Positions 53,946 through 62,223 of a stretch of 62,341 bases of DNA are shown here, piece by piece. The translations under genes were made by a program, and so were the position numbers. The stretch's first letter is position 1. Each line of letters starts with the position of its first letter. The notes under the pieces were generated by a model, which was given only the letters and a program-made list of their open reading frames with translations, had not been told where the DNA came from and ran no database searches. The stretch comes from Elusimicrobia bacterium CG_4_9_14_3_um_filter_62_55 (GTDB lineage: Bacteria; Elusimicrobiota; Elusimicrobia; UBA1565): assembly GCA_002790095.1 (NCBI GenBank), contig PFUL01000195.1, forward strand, positions 1-62,341. Reading direction: 5' to 3'.

Positions 53946-55115
53946 ATGAGCGAACGCCAAGGGATTCTAAGCGACGGACAGCGCCAAGCGGGAGCGATTC
54001 TCGCCGGGCTGGGCGGCGCCGCCTTTTTCGCGGCCTACCGGGGGGACACGGGGCGCGCGTGGGCGAATCTTTTGCTCTCGAACGTTTATTGGTCGTGGAT
54101 CTGCGGGGCGGCGCTCGTTTTTACCGCGGTGCAGTTCGTTTCCAAGGCGGGTTGGTCCGCGGGTTTTCGGCGCATCCCGGAGGCGATGGCGGCCGCGCTT
54201 CCCGTGGGTCTGATCCTCTTTGTCCCGCTCTTTTTCGGTCTCCACGATCTCTATCATTGGTCGCACGCCGAGGTCGTCGCGAAGGACGCGATCCTGGCCG
54301 GGAAGTCGTCGTATCTCAACGAGGGGGGATACAGGCTGAGAACCGTCCTCGCGTTTGCGGCCTGGATCGCCTTCGCCTTCGCTCTGCGCCGGCTCTCCAC
54401 CGCGCAGGATGCCGACGGCGACGCCGGGCATACCCGGCGTTCGGTCGGCGTCAGCGCCGCGCTGTTGGTTGTTTTCGCGGCGACCTTCACCTATTCCTCG
54501 GTGGATTGGTTGATGTCTCTGGAACCGCATTGGATGAGCACGATTTATCCGTGGTATTGCTTCAGCGGCGTCTTCGTCGCGGCGATCGCGTGCATCGTTC
54601 TCATTCTTTCCGGGCTTAAAAGGCGCGGGCTGCTGCATGAGATCGGCGGGCCGCATTTCCACGACCTCGGAAAATATCTTTTCGCCTTCAGCGTGTTCTG
54701 GGGGTATCTGTGGTTCTCTCAGTATCTGCTGATTTGGTATTCGAACATCCCCGAGGAGACCGTCCATTACGCCGCCCGTCTCTCCGAGGGTTGGGGACCC
54801 GTGTTCTGGGCGAATCCCGTCGTGAACCTGCTGATCCCCTGTGTGCTGCTCCTGAGCGCGCGCAGCAAGAGACCGGGGAAGAAGATGGTTCTAGCGGCCG
54901 TGGTCATCCTCGGCGGGCGCTATCTCGATTTTTATCAGTTGGTGATGCCGCCTCTCGCGCACGGCACCGGGCCTCATTTCGGCTGGCAGGAAGTTCTGAT
55001 CTTCGCCGGGGTGGGGTCGAGCTTCTTGCTGGCGGCGGACCGGGCGTTTCGCTCGGAGGACGCGATTCCCGGGCGAGACCCTTATTTAGTCGAGAGTTTA
55101 TCGGTGGGACATTGA
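53946..55115 (+). CDS. actF: alternative complex III ActF
   Basis: 389 residues (GTG 53943 just upstream is a less likely start). About ten membrane spans, with HDLYHWSHAEVVAKD and LNEGGYRLRTVLAFAAW, and FTYSSVDWLMSLEPHWMSTIY (the ActC/ActF-like DWxMSLEPHW motif). Membrane subunit paralogous to ActC-side helices; completes actABCDEF. No cytochrome oxidase follows; the next gene overlaps by 4 nt and is a radical-SAM protein. Confidence 0.92.
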   Translation: MSERQGILSDGQRQAGAILAGLGGAAFFAAYRGDTGRAWANLLLSNVYWSWICGAALVFTAVQFVSKAGWSAGFRRIPEAMAAALPVGLILFVPLFFGLHDLYHWSHAEVVAKDAILAGKSSYLNEGGYRLRTVLAFAAWIAFAFALRRLSTAQDADGDAGHTRRSVGVSAALLVVFAATFTYSSVDWLMSLEPHWMSTIYPWYCFSGVFVAAIACIVLILSGLKRRGLLHEIGGPHFHDLGKYLFAFSVFWGYLWFSQYLLIWYSNIPEETVHYAARLSEGWGPVFWANPVVNLLIPCVLLLSARSKRPGKKMVLAAVVILGGRYLDFYQLVMPPLAHGTGPHFGWQEVLIFAGVGSSFLLAADRAFRSEDAIPGRDPYLVESLSVGH

Positions 55116-55948
55116 GATCCGCGAACCTCGGGGTCGAGCTCTTGGATCCGAAGCCCCTGGCGTCGGGCGGACGGCTGCGGCGCGCCCGTCGCCGCAGCGA
55201 GCCCTGGGTCGGCTTCGAATGGCTCGAGGAGCCGGAACGAACCACGATTTCGGTCCAATCCGGGTGCCCGGTCGGCTGCCTGTTTTGCGACGCCGGAACG
55301 CTTCCGTATTCCGGCAATCTCACTTTAGACGAACTGAGGCTGCAGGCCGGGGAGAATCCCAAGGAACTGCGTTTGATCCGGATGGGGGAACCGTCCTTTA
55401 ATCCCGCCGTGCTGGCCCTGCTGGAAGAGTCTCCGGCGAAAAAGGTCCTGCTCTCCACCGTGGCTCCGGATTGTCCGGTCTCCGAGCGATTTCTCGAAGC
55501 GCTTCTGGAGTTGAAGAACCGACGATTCCCCCGAGGGCGCTTCACGCTGCAGTTTTCCTATCCGAGCACGGAACCCGGAGACCGGCGCTCCTTGATTCCG
55601 GTGCGCACCTGGGGCGCGGAGAAAATCGCGATCTTCGGAAAACGGTGGATGCGCCCGCACGACGCCCGCGTCGTGCTCAATGTCCCGCTGGTGAAAAGTT
55701 TTGAGTTCGATCCGCGGCGCGCGGCGGCCGATTTCGATCCCGCGGTTTTCTCGTGGACCTTTACGCCGGTGCACCCGAGCGGCCGAGCCCGTCTCAACGG
55801 CCTAGAGCAATCCTGGCAGCGGCCGCCCGCCGCCGTTGCCCGCCGCATGGAAGATCTTGCCGAATTAGGATTTCACGTGTCGGCGCTCCCGTCCGAGGAC
55901 GCCGACATCGCCGCACGCGCGGCCTGCGGGCAATTGGAGAGCGCATGA
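55112..55948 (+). CDS. RlmN-like radical-SAM protein (short paralogue)
   Basis: 278 residues from a TTG at 55112 overlapping the actF stop. Radical-SAM cluster CPVGCLFC, then DAGTLPYSGNL, RMGEPSFNP, LSTVAP and LQFSYPSTEPGDR resemble RlmN. CGQL near the C-terminus matches the RlmN cysteine Cys355 motif. The position of the second catalytic cysteine (E. coli Cys118, seven residues before the first cluster cysteine) is threonine. So it should not act as a normal rRNA methylase. It is a paralogue of the N-terminal part of the protein at 58799. Substrate unknown. Confidence 0.78.
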   Translation: MRSANLGVELLDPKPLASGGRLRRARRRSEPWVGFEWLEEPERTTISVQSGCPVGCLFCDAGTLPYSGNLTLDELRLQAGENPKELRLIRMGEPSFNPAVLALLEESPAKKVLLSTVAPDCPVSERFLEALLELKNRRFPRGRFTLQFSYPSTEPGDRRSLIPVRTWGAEKIAIFGKRWMRPHDARVVLNVPLVKSFEFDPRRAAADFDPAVFSWTFTPVHPSGRARLNGLEQSWQRPPAAVARRMEDLAELGFHVSALPSEDADIAARAACGQLESA

Positions 55949-56014
55949 CTTCGGTCATGTGCCGACCGAACCCGGGTCCTAGGGCGTCTCTGCCGTTTTC
56001 CTTATACTGTCGCG

Positions 56015-57955
56015 ATGGCTAAAGTTCTGTTTACGACGGTTTGTCGTCCGATCGGACCTTCGCAAGGCGACGCTCCCAGCGTCGGCTACGAACTGCTCTT
56101 CGGCCAGGTGACGCGCGCGCAAGGGGTATTCAGTCCGCGCGCCACCCATATTCAATTCGGGTTGGAATACATCGCCAACAACATCGACGCCCCCGCGACC
56201 GTGCTGCAATACCCTTCGGCGCGGGAATTGATCCGCGAGTTGAAGAAGGGCTATGACTTTATCGCGGTCGCCTTCATTATGGCGACCTTTCATCACATGG
56301 AAAAGGTGGTGCAGCTCGCCCGCCGCTACGCGCCGCACGCCAAGATCGTTTTGGGCGGCTACGGCACGATTCTCTCCGACGAAGAATTGAAGCCGTACGG
56401 GGACCACATCTGCCGCGGAGAAGGCGTCGCCTTCATGCGGGATCTGCTCGGAGAGCCCCCGCGGGCCATGCCCTACGAGCATCCGATCGTTGTCAGCACC
56501 TTGAAATTGTTTTCGCTTCCCGTTTCCAAAACGGGGATGGTGTTCGCGGGTTTGGGCTGCGCGAACGGCTGCGACTTCTGCTGCACCTCGCATTTTTTCA
56601 AGCGCCGCCACATCCGGCTGCTCGATAGCGGCAAGGACATCTTCGACGTCCTCTGCCGCTATCAGGACGAGCACGGCGTCTCCCAATTTACGATCCTCGA
56701 CGAGGATTTTCTTCTCAACAAGCGCCGGGCGAATGAATTCCGCGAGGCCGTGAAGAAAAGCCGCCGCACCTTCGGCATCTTTTGCTTCGCCAGCATCCGG
56801 GCTTTGGATCAGTATACGCCCGAGACCTTGCTCGAGATGGGCATCGACGGACTTTGGATCGGCTATGAGGGAACCCGGTCGGGCTACGCCAAGCAGAAGG
56901 GCCGCCAGCCGGACGAGCTGTTTCCGGATCTACGCCGGCACGGCATCATGGTGCTCGCCTCTATGATCGTGGGCTTCGATTATCAGACACCCGAAATCGT
57001 CCGTGAGGAGTTGGCGGGACTGCTTCGTTTGAAGCCGACCCTCTCGCAATTCCTGATTTACGGACCGACTCCGGGAACGCCGTTCTACGACCGGATCCAG
57101 AAGGAAGGGCGCCTGCGTCCGGAGATGCAGGCGAACCGCCGGGCGTATTACAAAAACTGCACGGGATTCAAGGCCATGGTCTCGCATCCGCTCATGTCGG
57201 GCGAGCGGATCGAGGCGCTGCAGCGGGAATGCTTCGAAGAAGATTATCGGCGCTTGGGGCCGTCCTCGTTTAGAACGATTCGCGTGTGGGCGGAGGGACT
57301 GCGGAACCTGCGGCGTTGCTCCAATCCTTCCCTCCGGCGCAAAGCCGCGCGCTTTCGCGTCGACCTTCGCCGGGCCTACCCGCTGTTTTTGGCGGCGCGC
57401 CTTTTCGCTCCGAACAAGCGGATCCGCCGCTGGCTGGGAGCGCTCGAAAGGCGGGCCCACGCGGAGTGCGGCGCGCCGAACGCCTGGGAAAGCCTGTTGT
57501 CTGCGGCCGCGGTCGGCGCGGCCGCGTGGACGCGATGTACGCTTCTCTTCGACGCCTTCCAGCACCCGCGGCTCGGGCTGCGGCGATTTCGTTGGGAGTC
57601 GGCGGCGGACGAATCCTTCAATCTCTCGGCGCAAACCGGACGGCTCAAGGTTCGACTTGAACGCCATTGGGCGGAAGGCGTCGCCCGCATCAAATTGCGG
57701 GGGGTGTTGGACGCCCAGAGCGCCGAGTCCCTCTCGCGTCGCTTGGCCGCTTCGTTGGCCGCGGGACGCGAGCGCATCGAGATGGATATCGCGCGTCTCA
57801 AGCGATTCGACACGCAGGGAATCGCGATTCTCGCGAAGTCGCTGAGAAACCGCGGCGGCATTCGTTTGACCTTGCCCGCGCGCTTGCGCGGCACCGACGG
57901 AGACCTCGTGCGGCTCGCGCGGATTCTAGAGGGACCGCGTCTCTCGGGAGTCTGA
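56015..57955 (+). CDS. B12-binding-type radical-SAM protein with C-terminal STAS-like domain
   Basis: 646 residues. Residues 1-150 form a cobalamin-binding-like Rossmann domain (DFIAVAFIMATFHHMEKVV, KIVLGGYGTILSDEEL). A radical-SAM domain follows with CANGCDFC near residue 187 (C-x3-C-x2-C) and GLWIGYEGTRSGY. From about 551 to 645 there is a region GVARIKLRGVLDAQSAESLS, then MDIARLKRFDTQGIAIL, which matches the STAS (anti-sigma-antagonist) fold, including its conserved D-T/S position. I know of no named family with this fusion. The DxHCH-type lone histidine that binds cobalt is not clear, so B12 binding is uncertain. Confidence 0.8.
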   Translation: MAKVLFTTVCRPIGPSQGDAPSVGYELLFGQVTRAQGVFSPRATHIQFGLEYIANNIDAPATVLQYPSARELIRELKKGYDFIAVAFIMATFHHMEKVVQLARRYAPHAKIVLGGYGTILSDEELKPYGDHICRGEGVAFMRDLLGEPPRAMPYEHPIVVSTLKLFSLPVSKTGMVFAGLGCANGCDFCCTSHFFKRRHIRLLDSGKDIFDVLCRYQDEHGVSQFTILDEDFLLNKRRANEFREAVKKSRRTFGIFCFASIRALDQYTPETLLEMGIDGLWIGYEGTRSGYAKQKGRQPDELFPDLRRHGIMVLASMIVGFDYQTPEIVREELAGLLRLKPTLSQFLIYGPTPGTPFYDRIQKEGRLRPEMQANRRAYYKNCTGFKAMVSHPLMSGERIEALQRECFEEDYRRLGPSSFRTIRVWAEGLRNLRRCSNPSLRRKAARFRVDLRRAYPLFLAARLFAPNKRIRRWLGALERRAHAECGAPNAWESLLSAAAVGAAAWTRCTLLFDAFQHPRLGLRRFRWESAADESFNLSAQTGRLKVRLERHWAEGVARIKLRGVLDAQSAESLSRRLAASLAAGRERIEMDIARLKRFDTQGIAILAKSLRNRGGIRLTLPARLRGTDGDLVRLARILEGPRLSGV

Positions 57956-57956
57956 T

Positions 57957-58802
57957 CTGCCGGAGCTCTGGGACGCGATCGTCATCGGCGGCGGTCCCGC
58001 CGGACTTACCGCCGGGGGCGTCCTCTCGCGCGCTGGGCGCCGGTGCCTGCTCTTGGAGCGCGAGGGTCTCGGCGGAAAGGCGCGGCATCTTGAACGTATT
58101 GAGAATCTCCCCGGATTTCCCATAGGAATCTCCGGGCGCGCGCTGATGAATCGCTACCGGCGCTGCGCGGCCGCGTGGGGGCTCGTCGTTCGCCGCGCTG
58201 AGGCGACCCGGCTGGGGCGGCTTCCCAAGGGATTCTCGGTGACGACGCCGTCGGGCACGCTGTGGGGGCGAAGCGTCCTGCTCTGCACGGGAACGAGGTT
58301 CAAGCGCTGGTCGAATTTGGACGGCGGAGAAATTCCGGTGTTCGCTTCCGCATTCTCGCAGGCGCGCTCGTTCGAGGGAAGAAAGGTCGCCGTGGTGGGC
58401 GGCGGAGAATCCGCGATGCATCAATCGCTGCGGCTCGCCGGTCACGCCAAAACGGTCTATCTCATTCATCGCGGGCGAGCTCTGCGCGGGATCGAACTTC
58501 TGCGCCGCCGGCTCGCGCAGAGACCGAACGTGCGAGTCTTCCCTGAGAGTGAACTGTTCCCGGGGACCCGCGGCACGGTTCGCGTTCGCGGCCGTGCTCA
58601 GGATCGGAGTCTCGCCGTCTCGGCCGTCTTCGCGCTGATTGGACAGGAACCCGAACTCTCTTTGCTGCGCGAGGGCCGCGCGCCCAGCGGCGTTTTTATC
58701 GCCGGAGACGCCCGCCCCGGGACGCGGCGGCAGATCGCCGCCGCGACGGGAGACGCGATGCGGGCCGCGATGGAATGCGAAGAGTTTTTAAGCGGACGAT
58801 GA
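57957..58802 (+). CDS. thioredoxin-reductase-like FAD/NAD(P) protein without CxxC
   Basis: 281 residues reading LPELWDAIVIGGGPAGLTAG from 57957. No ATG, GTG or TTG lies between the in-frame stop at 57927 and the FAD motif, so the apparent start is CTG at 57957 (or the ATG at 58053, which would delete the GGGPAG motif). Further on are GKARHLERIENLPGFP and the NAD(P) motif VAVVGGGESAMHQSL. The CxxC that thioredoxin reductases have near residue 135 is absent (FASAFSQA instead). It overlaps the next gene by 4 nt. It probably supplies electrons to the radical-SAM enzymes, like a flavodoxin or ferredoxin reductase. Confidence 0.72.
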   Translation: MPELWDAIVIGGGPAGLTAGGVLSRAGRRCLLLEREGLGGKARHLERIENLPGFPIGISGRALMNRYRRCAAAWGLVVRRAEATRLGRLPKGFSVTTPSGTLWGRSVLLCTGTRFKRWSNLDGGEIPVFASAFSQARSFEGRKVAVVGGGESAMHQSLRLAGHAKTVYLIHRGRALRGIELLRRRLAQRPNVRVFPESELFPGTRGTVRVRGRAQDRSLAVSAVFALIGQEPELSLLREGRAPSGVFIAGDARPGTRRQIAAATGDAMRAAMECEEFLSGR

Positions 58803-60445
58803 TTATCGAAACCGTTCGCGACATCGGGGAACTCGGGAGGCTCTATCTGGGACGATTCGGTTCGGATCCGCGAAAACGGGTTGAGTTCGTCGATACGATC
58901 GAGCCCGGAATTCCGCGCGAAGAAAAATGGGTCTTGATGGTGTCCACGCAATTCGGCTGCCCCATCGGGTGCTCGTTTTGCGACGCGGGCGCGGTCGGAT
59001 TCTCGGGAAACCTCTCGGCCGAACAGATCCTCGCCCAGATCGACTCGGTGCTGCGCTCGCGTCCCGAACTCGACGCCGGGACGCATCCCAAGCTGAAGAT
59101 CCATTTCGCCCGGATGGGGGAGCCCGCGCTCAACCCCGAGGTGTTGACGGCGATGGAGCGTCTCGGGGAGCGTCTGCCCTCGGGCGGTTTGATGCCGAGT
59201 CTTTCCACGGTCGCCCCGCGTTCCCGGAAAGTGCGCGAGTTCTTCGATGGCCTCCTGCGCGTGAAGGAGCGGCGTTTCCGCGGAGGGCGGCTGCAGCTTC
59301 AATTCTCCCTGCATGGGACGACCCCTGAAGAGCGGGACCGCATCGTGCCGGTTCCCAAGTGGACGCTTGCCGAGATCGCGGCGTACGGAAAACGCTTCGT
59401 CCGGCCCGGGGACCGCAGGATCACGTTGAATTTCGCGCTCGCTCCGGTGGCGCGGCTCGACGACCGGACCGTGGCCGATCATTTTTCTCCCGAGCGCTTC
59501 CTCATCAAGATCACCCCGGTCAATGCCACCGAAAGGGCGCGGGAGACCGGCGCGGCGAACCCGTGGTTCGAGGCTCCCGACTCTCTACGCAGCGACGCTT
59601 CGCGGCTGGAGGCGCGGGGCTTTCGCGTGATCCTAAGCCCGAGTCAGCCCGAGGAAGTAGAAGCGGGAACCTCTTGCGGGCAGCTTTGGTCTTCCATGAT
59701 GCTTCGACGCGCGCGCCGGCCGGCGTCCGACCCGGCGGAGGCGCGGATGCGCGACGCCGTGCGCTTTGAGCGCAGGGTGTTCGCGCTGAACCCGGCCAAG
59801 GCCGGACTTCTCATCGTCGACATGCAAAATCACTTCCTCGACCGCGAGGGTCCTTCGTACGTCCCCGGCGCCGAGTCGGCTCTCGAAAACGCGCTGCGGC
59901 TCGCCGCCGCATTTCGCGCCGCGGGCAAGGAGCCGTTTTTTACGAGGCATTCCTACTTCGAGCCGGAGCGGGACGGGGGACGGATGCTCGAATGGTGGCG
60001 CTCGGTCTGCTTGGAGACCGGCAAAGGGGCCCGGCATCCCGCCGCCTTCAGGGCTCGCGCAGGACGGTGCTTTCGCAAGACCCGCTACAACGCGTTCACC
60101 AATCCTCGTTTGGAGCCTGCGCTGCGCGCGGCCGGCGTCGAGGATTTGGTTTTAGCCGGCATCGCGACGAATCTCTGCGTGGAATCCACCGCGCGGGCCG
60201 CGTTCGATCTGGGGTTTCGCGTATTCACGGCCGTCGACGCGACGGCGGCGCGCAGCGAAGAACTGCACCGCGGGTCGCTGCGCGCGATGGCCGACGGCTT
60301 CGCGTGTCTGCGCACAACGGGCGAGATTGAGGGGGAGCTTGGAGCTATTCCTTCCCGCCAAGCAGCCGCCTGCCATGAACGACCGCCGCGATCCAGACCC
60401 CCTTTTCTTCCGTCCGGTAGAGAACCCGGTAGCTCCCCACAATGA
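58799..60445 (+). CDS. RlmN-like radical-SAM protein fused to an isochorismatase-type cysteine hydrolase
   Basis: 548 residues. Residues 1-310: cluster CPIGCSFC, DAGAVGFSGNLS, RMGEPALNP, LSTVAPRSRK and CGQL. As in its paralogue at 55112, the residue at the Cys118 position (Met here) is not cysteine, while the Cys355 motif is kept. Residues 335-530: hydrolase with the triad aspartate in VDMQ (about 339), lysine in KTRYNAF (about 426) and cysteine in TNLCVE (about 459). The last 35 codons lie antisense to the RelE-type gene and are probably a run-on. The fusion suggests one pathway in which a radical reaction and an amide or nicotinamide hydrolysis are coupled. Confidence 0.8.
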   Translation: MIIETVRDIGELGRLYLGRFGSDPRKRVEFVDTIEPGIPREEKWVLMVSTQFGCPIGCSFCDAGAVGFSGNLSAEQILAQIDSVLRSRPELDAGTHPKLKIHFARMGEPALNPEVLTAMERLGERLPSGGLMPSLSTVAPRSRKVREFFDGLLRVKERRFRGGRLQLQFSLHGTTPEERDRIVPVPKWTLAEIAAYGKRFVRPGDRRITLNFALAPVARLDDRTVADHFSPERFLIKITPVNATERARETGAANPWFEAPDSLRSDASRLEARGFRVILSPSQPEEVEAGTSCGQLWSSMMLRRARRPASDPAEARMRDAVRFERRVFALNPAKAGLLIVDMQNHFLDREGPSYVPGAESALENALRLAAAFRAAGKEPFFTRHSYFEPERDGGRMLEWWRSVCLETGKGARHPAAFRARAGRCFRKTRYNAFTNPRLEPALRAAGVEDLVLAGIATNLCVESTARAAFDLGFRVFTAVDATAARSEELHRGSLRAMADGFACLRTTGEIEGELGAIPSRQAAACHERPPRSRPPFLPSGREPGSSPQ

Positions 60446-60635
60446 CTTCTCGGTAGCCCAGGTGGGGGAACTCTGGGACGATGCGGCCGCTTCCCGGATA
60501 TTCTGCAAGGCGTTCGGCGATTGCCAGGATGCGCTCGACAAGCGCTTCCGCTGCTCTAGGCGAGTCCCGGCTGATAAAACCGCTTATCTCGCGAAGATCG
60601 TCACGAGCGCGGTTGGTCCATCTTACTTCCGCCAT
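60345..60635 (-). CDS. RelE/ParE-family toxin
   Basis: 96 residues with the RelE/ParE fold pattern: VRWTNRARDDLREISGFIS, GRIVPEFPHLGYREVIVGSYRVLYR and VVHGRRLL near the C-terminus. It overlaps the upstream antitoxin gene by 13 nt and the 3' end of the convergent hydrolase gene. Type II toxins of this family act on ribosomes or DNA gyrase. Complete by length. Confidence 0.88.
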   Translation of the reverse strand: MAEVRWTNRARDDLREISGFISRDSPRAAEALVERILAIAERLAEYPGSGRIVPEFPHLGYREVIVGSYRVLYRTEEKGVWIAAVVHGRRLLGGKE

Positions 60636-60808
60636 TCGGCCGCTTGCTTTCGTATTTCAGCGGCCGTAAGCGTCCGGCCGGCGGCGACATCGGCCTCGGA
60701 GGAGGCTAGTTTTTCGCGCAGGTACAGGCGATAGATTAATTCCTCTACATCTATGTCGTCCGGCAATTCACGCACCAGATCGAGCATTTCCTTCTTGGGG
60801 ATCGTCAT
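60623..60808 (-). CDS. type II antitoxin partner of the RelE/ParE toxin
   Basis: 61 residues: MTIPKKEMLDLVRELPDDID, then VEELIYRLYLREKL and an acidic DVAAGRTLTAAEIRK. This is the usual form of small antitoxins that pair with ParE/RelE toxins. A GGAGTAA lies before the start. Such antitoxins autoregulate their own promoter. Confidence 0.83.
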   Translation of the reverse strand: MTIPKKEMLDLVRELPDDIDVEELIYRLYLREKLASSEADVAAGRTLTAAEIRKQAAEWRK

Positions 60809-60829
60809 TTCTTACTCCATACCGACTCT

Positions 60830-61090
60830 CTAAAGTTTAACGGGCCGATCGGGCGGCGTCAATATACGAACGGACGTCGCCGAGTGGGTTGCAAAGGCTA
60901 GCGGATCGCCCGCCATCTCATTTTCCGCATTTCGTCTCGAGCTTCCCCGACTAAGAACCTTCTCCCCCACGGTGATGGCCAGGCTCTTTACCATATCATC
61001 AAGTTTTATTTCGGCGGATCTGTTGGAGGCTTTGCCCGCACACTCATACAGTGTTTTCTCATCGCGGGAATTTACCAGCTTAAGCGTCAT
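60830..61090 (-). CDS. small unknown protein, possibly truncated
   Basis: 86 residues. The first half (MTLKLVNSRDEKTLYECAGK, then SAEIKLDDMVKSLAITVGEK) looks like ordinary protein; the second half has poor composition and may be frame drift. No family recognised. It begins about 8 nt after a large palindrome that contains a -35/-10-like pair, so it could be a self-regulated accessory gene or a remnant. Low support. Confidence 0.4.
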   Translation of the reverse strand: MTLKLVNSRDEKTLYECAGKASNRSAEIKLDDMVKSLAITVGEKVLSRGSSRRNAENEMAGDPLAFATHSATSVRILTPPDRPVKL

Positions 61091-61098
61091 CGCGCGCG

Positions 61099-61136
61099 GT
61101 TTACAAATTAGTAGGCAAACCTACTAATTTGTAAAC
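61099..61136. repeat. perfect 17-bp inverted repeat with 4-nt loop (operator/promoter palindrome)
   Basis: GTTTACAAATTAGTAGG (61099-61115), loop CAAA, CCTACTAATTTGTAAAC (61120-61136); all 17 base pairs match. It is AT-rich in a GC-rich window. On the minus strand it holds TTTACA and ACTAAT about 17 bases apart, a fair vegetative promoter, and by symmetry so does the plus strand. There is no T-run, so it is more likely an operator than a terminator. Confidence 0.8.
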
Positions 61137-61151
61137 GGCGCATCCGGGACG

Positions 61152-62177
61152 CTAAAACACCGGAACGATCGTCTCCAGATCTTCCTCCGCGACCTCGAAA
61201 CCCGTTAGCCCGACTTCCGGCATAGCGGGGAATTCGATCCCGTACGCCTCGACGGTCTTCTTTACCTTGAGCATCGCGTTGCGCCAGGCATCTTCACGGG
61301 CCTTCAATGAAATGATGCCGAGCCCGCCGGATTGAGCGGCGTCCTGCAGCGTATTGTGATACTCCAGGAAGGTATCCGGCAGTTCCCAGAACTTTCCGGG
61401 AAACGGCTTGAACAGAATCAACGAGAGAAAAATAAACCCCGCCCTAAGCTGTTTGGTGATGAAGTCCTTTTGCTCCTGCGGCAGGTTGGGGAAGGTGCGC
61501 TTGGTCAGATACAAGGCCATGCGCGCGTGCCGGCTTTCGTCGCGACTGACAAGCTTAAAGACCTCCCGGTATACCGGAATCGACGCGGCTTTCCCCATTT
61601 CAGAGAACAAGGTCGTCGCCGCCACCTCGCCCATTAGAAAGGAAGTGAACATCACCGCAAACGGATACTTGTCGAAGGCCTTCACATAGCCTTCCCAGTA
61701 GCGCGCGCCGTTGTGGTACGCCCACTGGATGTTGTTGTAGGCGCCCTTTTCGAGCGCCGTTTTTGGAGTCCACTCGAGCGGACCGAACGGGTTTCCCGGA
61801 AGGCAGATCATTGTCGACTTCCGGCAGATCTCCTCGTGGTTCAATTCGTCACGCAAAATCGTCGAGAAGCATTTGCGCACGCCGTCTTCTTCTTTGTTCT
61901 TGAACATCTCAATGAGCGCGTGCGCGAAGACCGGAGGGGCCGCGGCGTCGAAGATGCAGAGAATCGAAAACCAATACCCGATCGCGAGGCGCTCCTCGGC
62001 GGATAGTTTCGCGTCGCGCAACGTGTCCCAGGGGAGCGTTTCCGGGTCCCAGAGTTGAGCCTTTGCGAGTGCGAAGAGGTCATAGGTGATTTTCGGGCTT
62101 TCGGGCCATGAAATCGGGAAAACGTTGAGGGGGTCTATTTTGGGGGGAAAAGAGAATTTCAAGGAATTTTCGTTCAT
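61152..62177 (-). CDS. ferritin-like diiron protein (R2/R2lox/AurF type)
   Basis: 341 residues from ATG 62177, with GGAGG upstream. LFALAKAQLWDPETLPWDTL resembles R2-type ribonucleotide reductase N-termini. Two iron-site pairs are visible: DELNHEE (ExxH near 120) and SRDESRHARMA (ExxH near 225). A further glutamate lies in LMGEVAA. The overall pattern fits a diiron oxidase/oxygenase of the R2-like or AurF-like class rather than true R2, which would need a large subunit; none is here. The substrate is unknown. It is transcribed from a sigma-54-type promoter, like the respiratory genes. Confidence 0.72.
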   Translation of the reverse strand: MNENSLKFSFPPKIDPLNVFPISWPESPKITYDLFALAKAQLWDPETLPWDTLRDAKLSAEERLAIGYWFSILCIFDAAAPPVFAHALIEMFKNKEEDGVRKCFSTILRDELNHEEICRKSTMICLPGNPFGPLEWTPKTALEKGAYNNIQWAYHNGARYWEGYVKAFDKYPFAVMFTSFLMGEVAATTLFSEMGKAASIPVYREVFKLVSRDESRHARMALYLTKRTFPNLPQEQKDFITKQLRAGFIFLSLILFKPFPGKFWELPDTFLEYHNTLQDAAQSGGLGIISLKAREDAWRNAMLKVKKTVEAYGIEFPAMPEVGLTGFEVAEEDLETIVPVF

Positions 62178-62208
62178 TTTTTGCCTCCGAGAAGCTGCAT
62201 TTTGTTTA

Positions 62209-62222
62209 GCAACACAAAGACC
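62209..62222 (-). promoter_or_regulatory. sigma-54-type promoter of the diiron gene
   Basis: Minus strand GGTCTTTGTGTTGC followed by TAAAC, preceded by T. The predicted start near 62197 leaves a 20-nt leader with a GGAGG ribosome site before ATG 62177. Divergent from the copy at 62224. Confidence 0.68.
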
Positions 62223-62223
62223 A

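Noticed and set aside
61099-61136. The palindrome as a rho-independent terminator
   Set aside because: AT-rich stem, no following T-run on either strand, and its promoter-like contents favour an operator.
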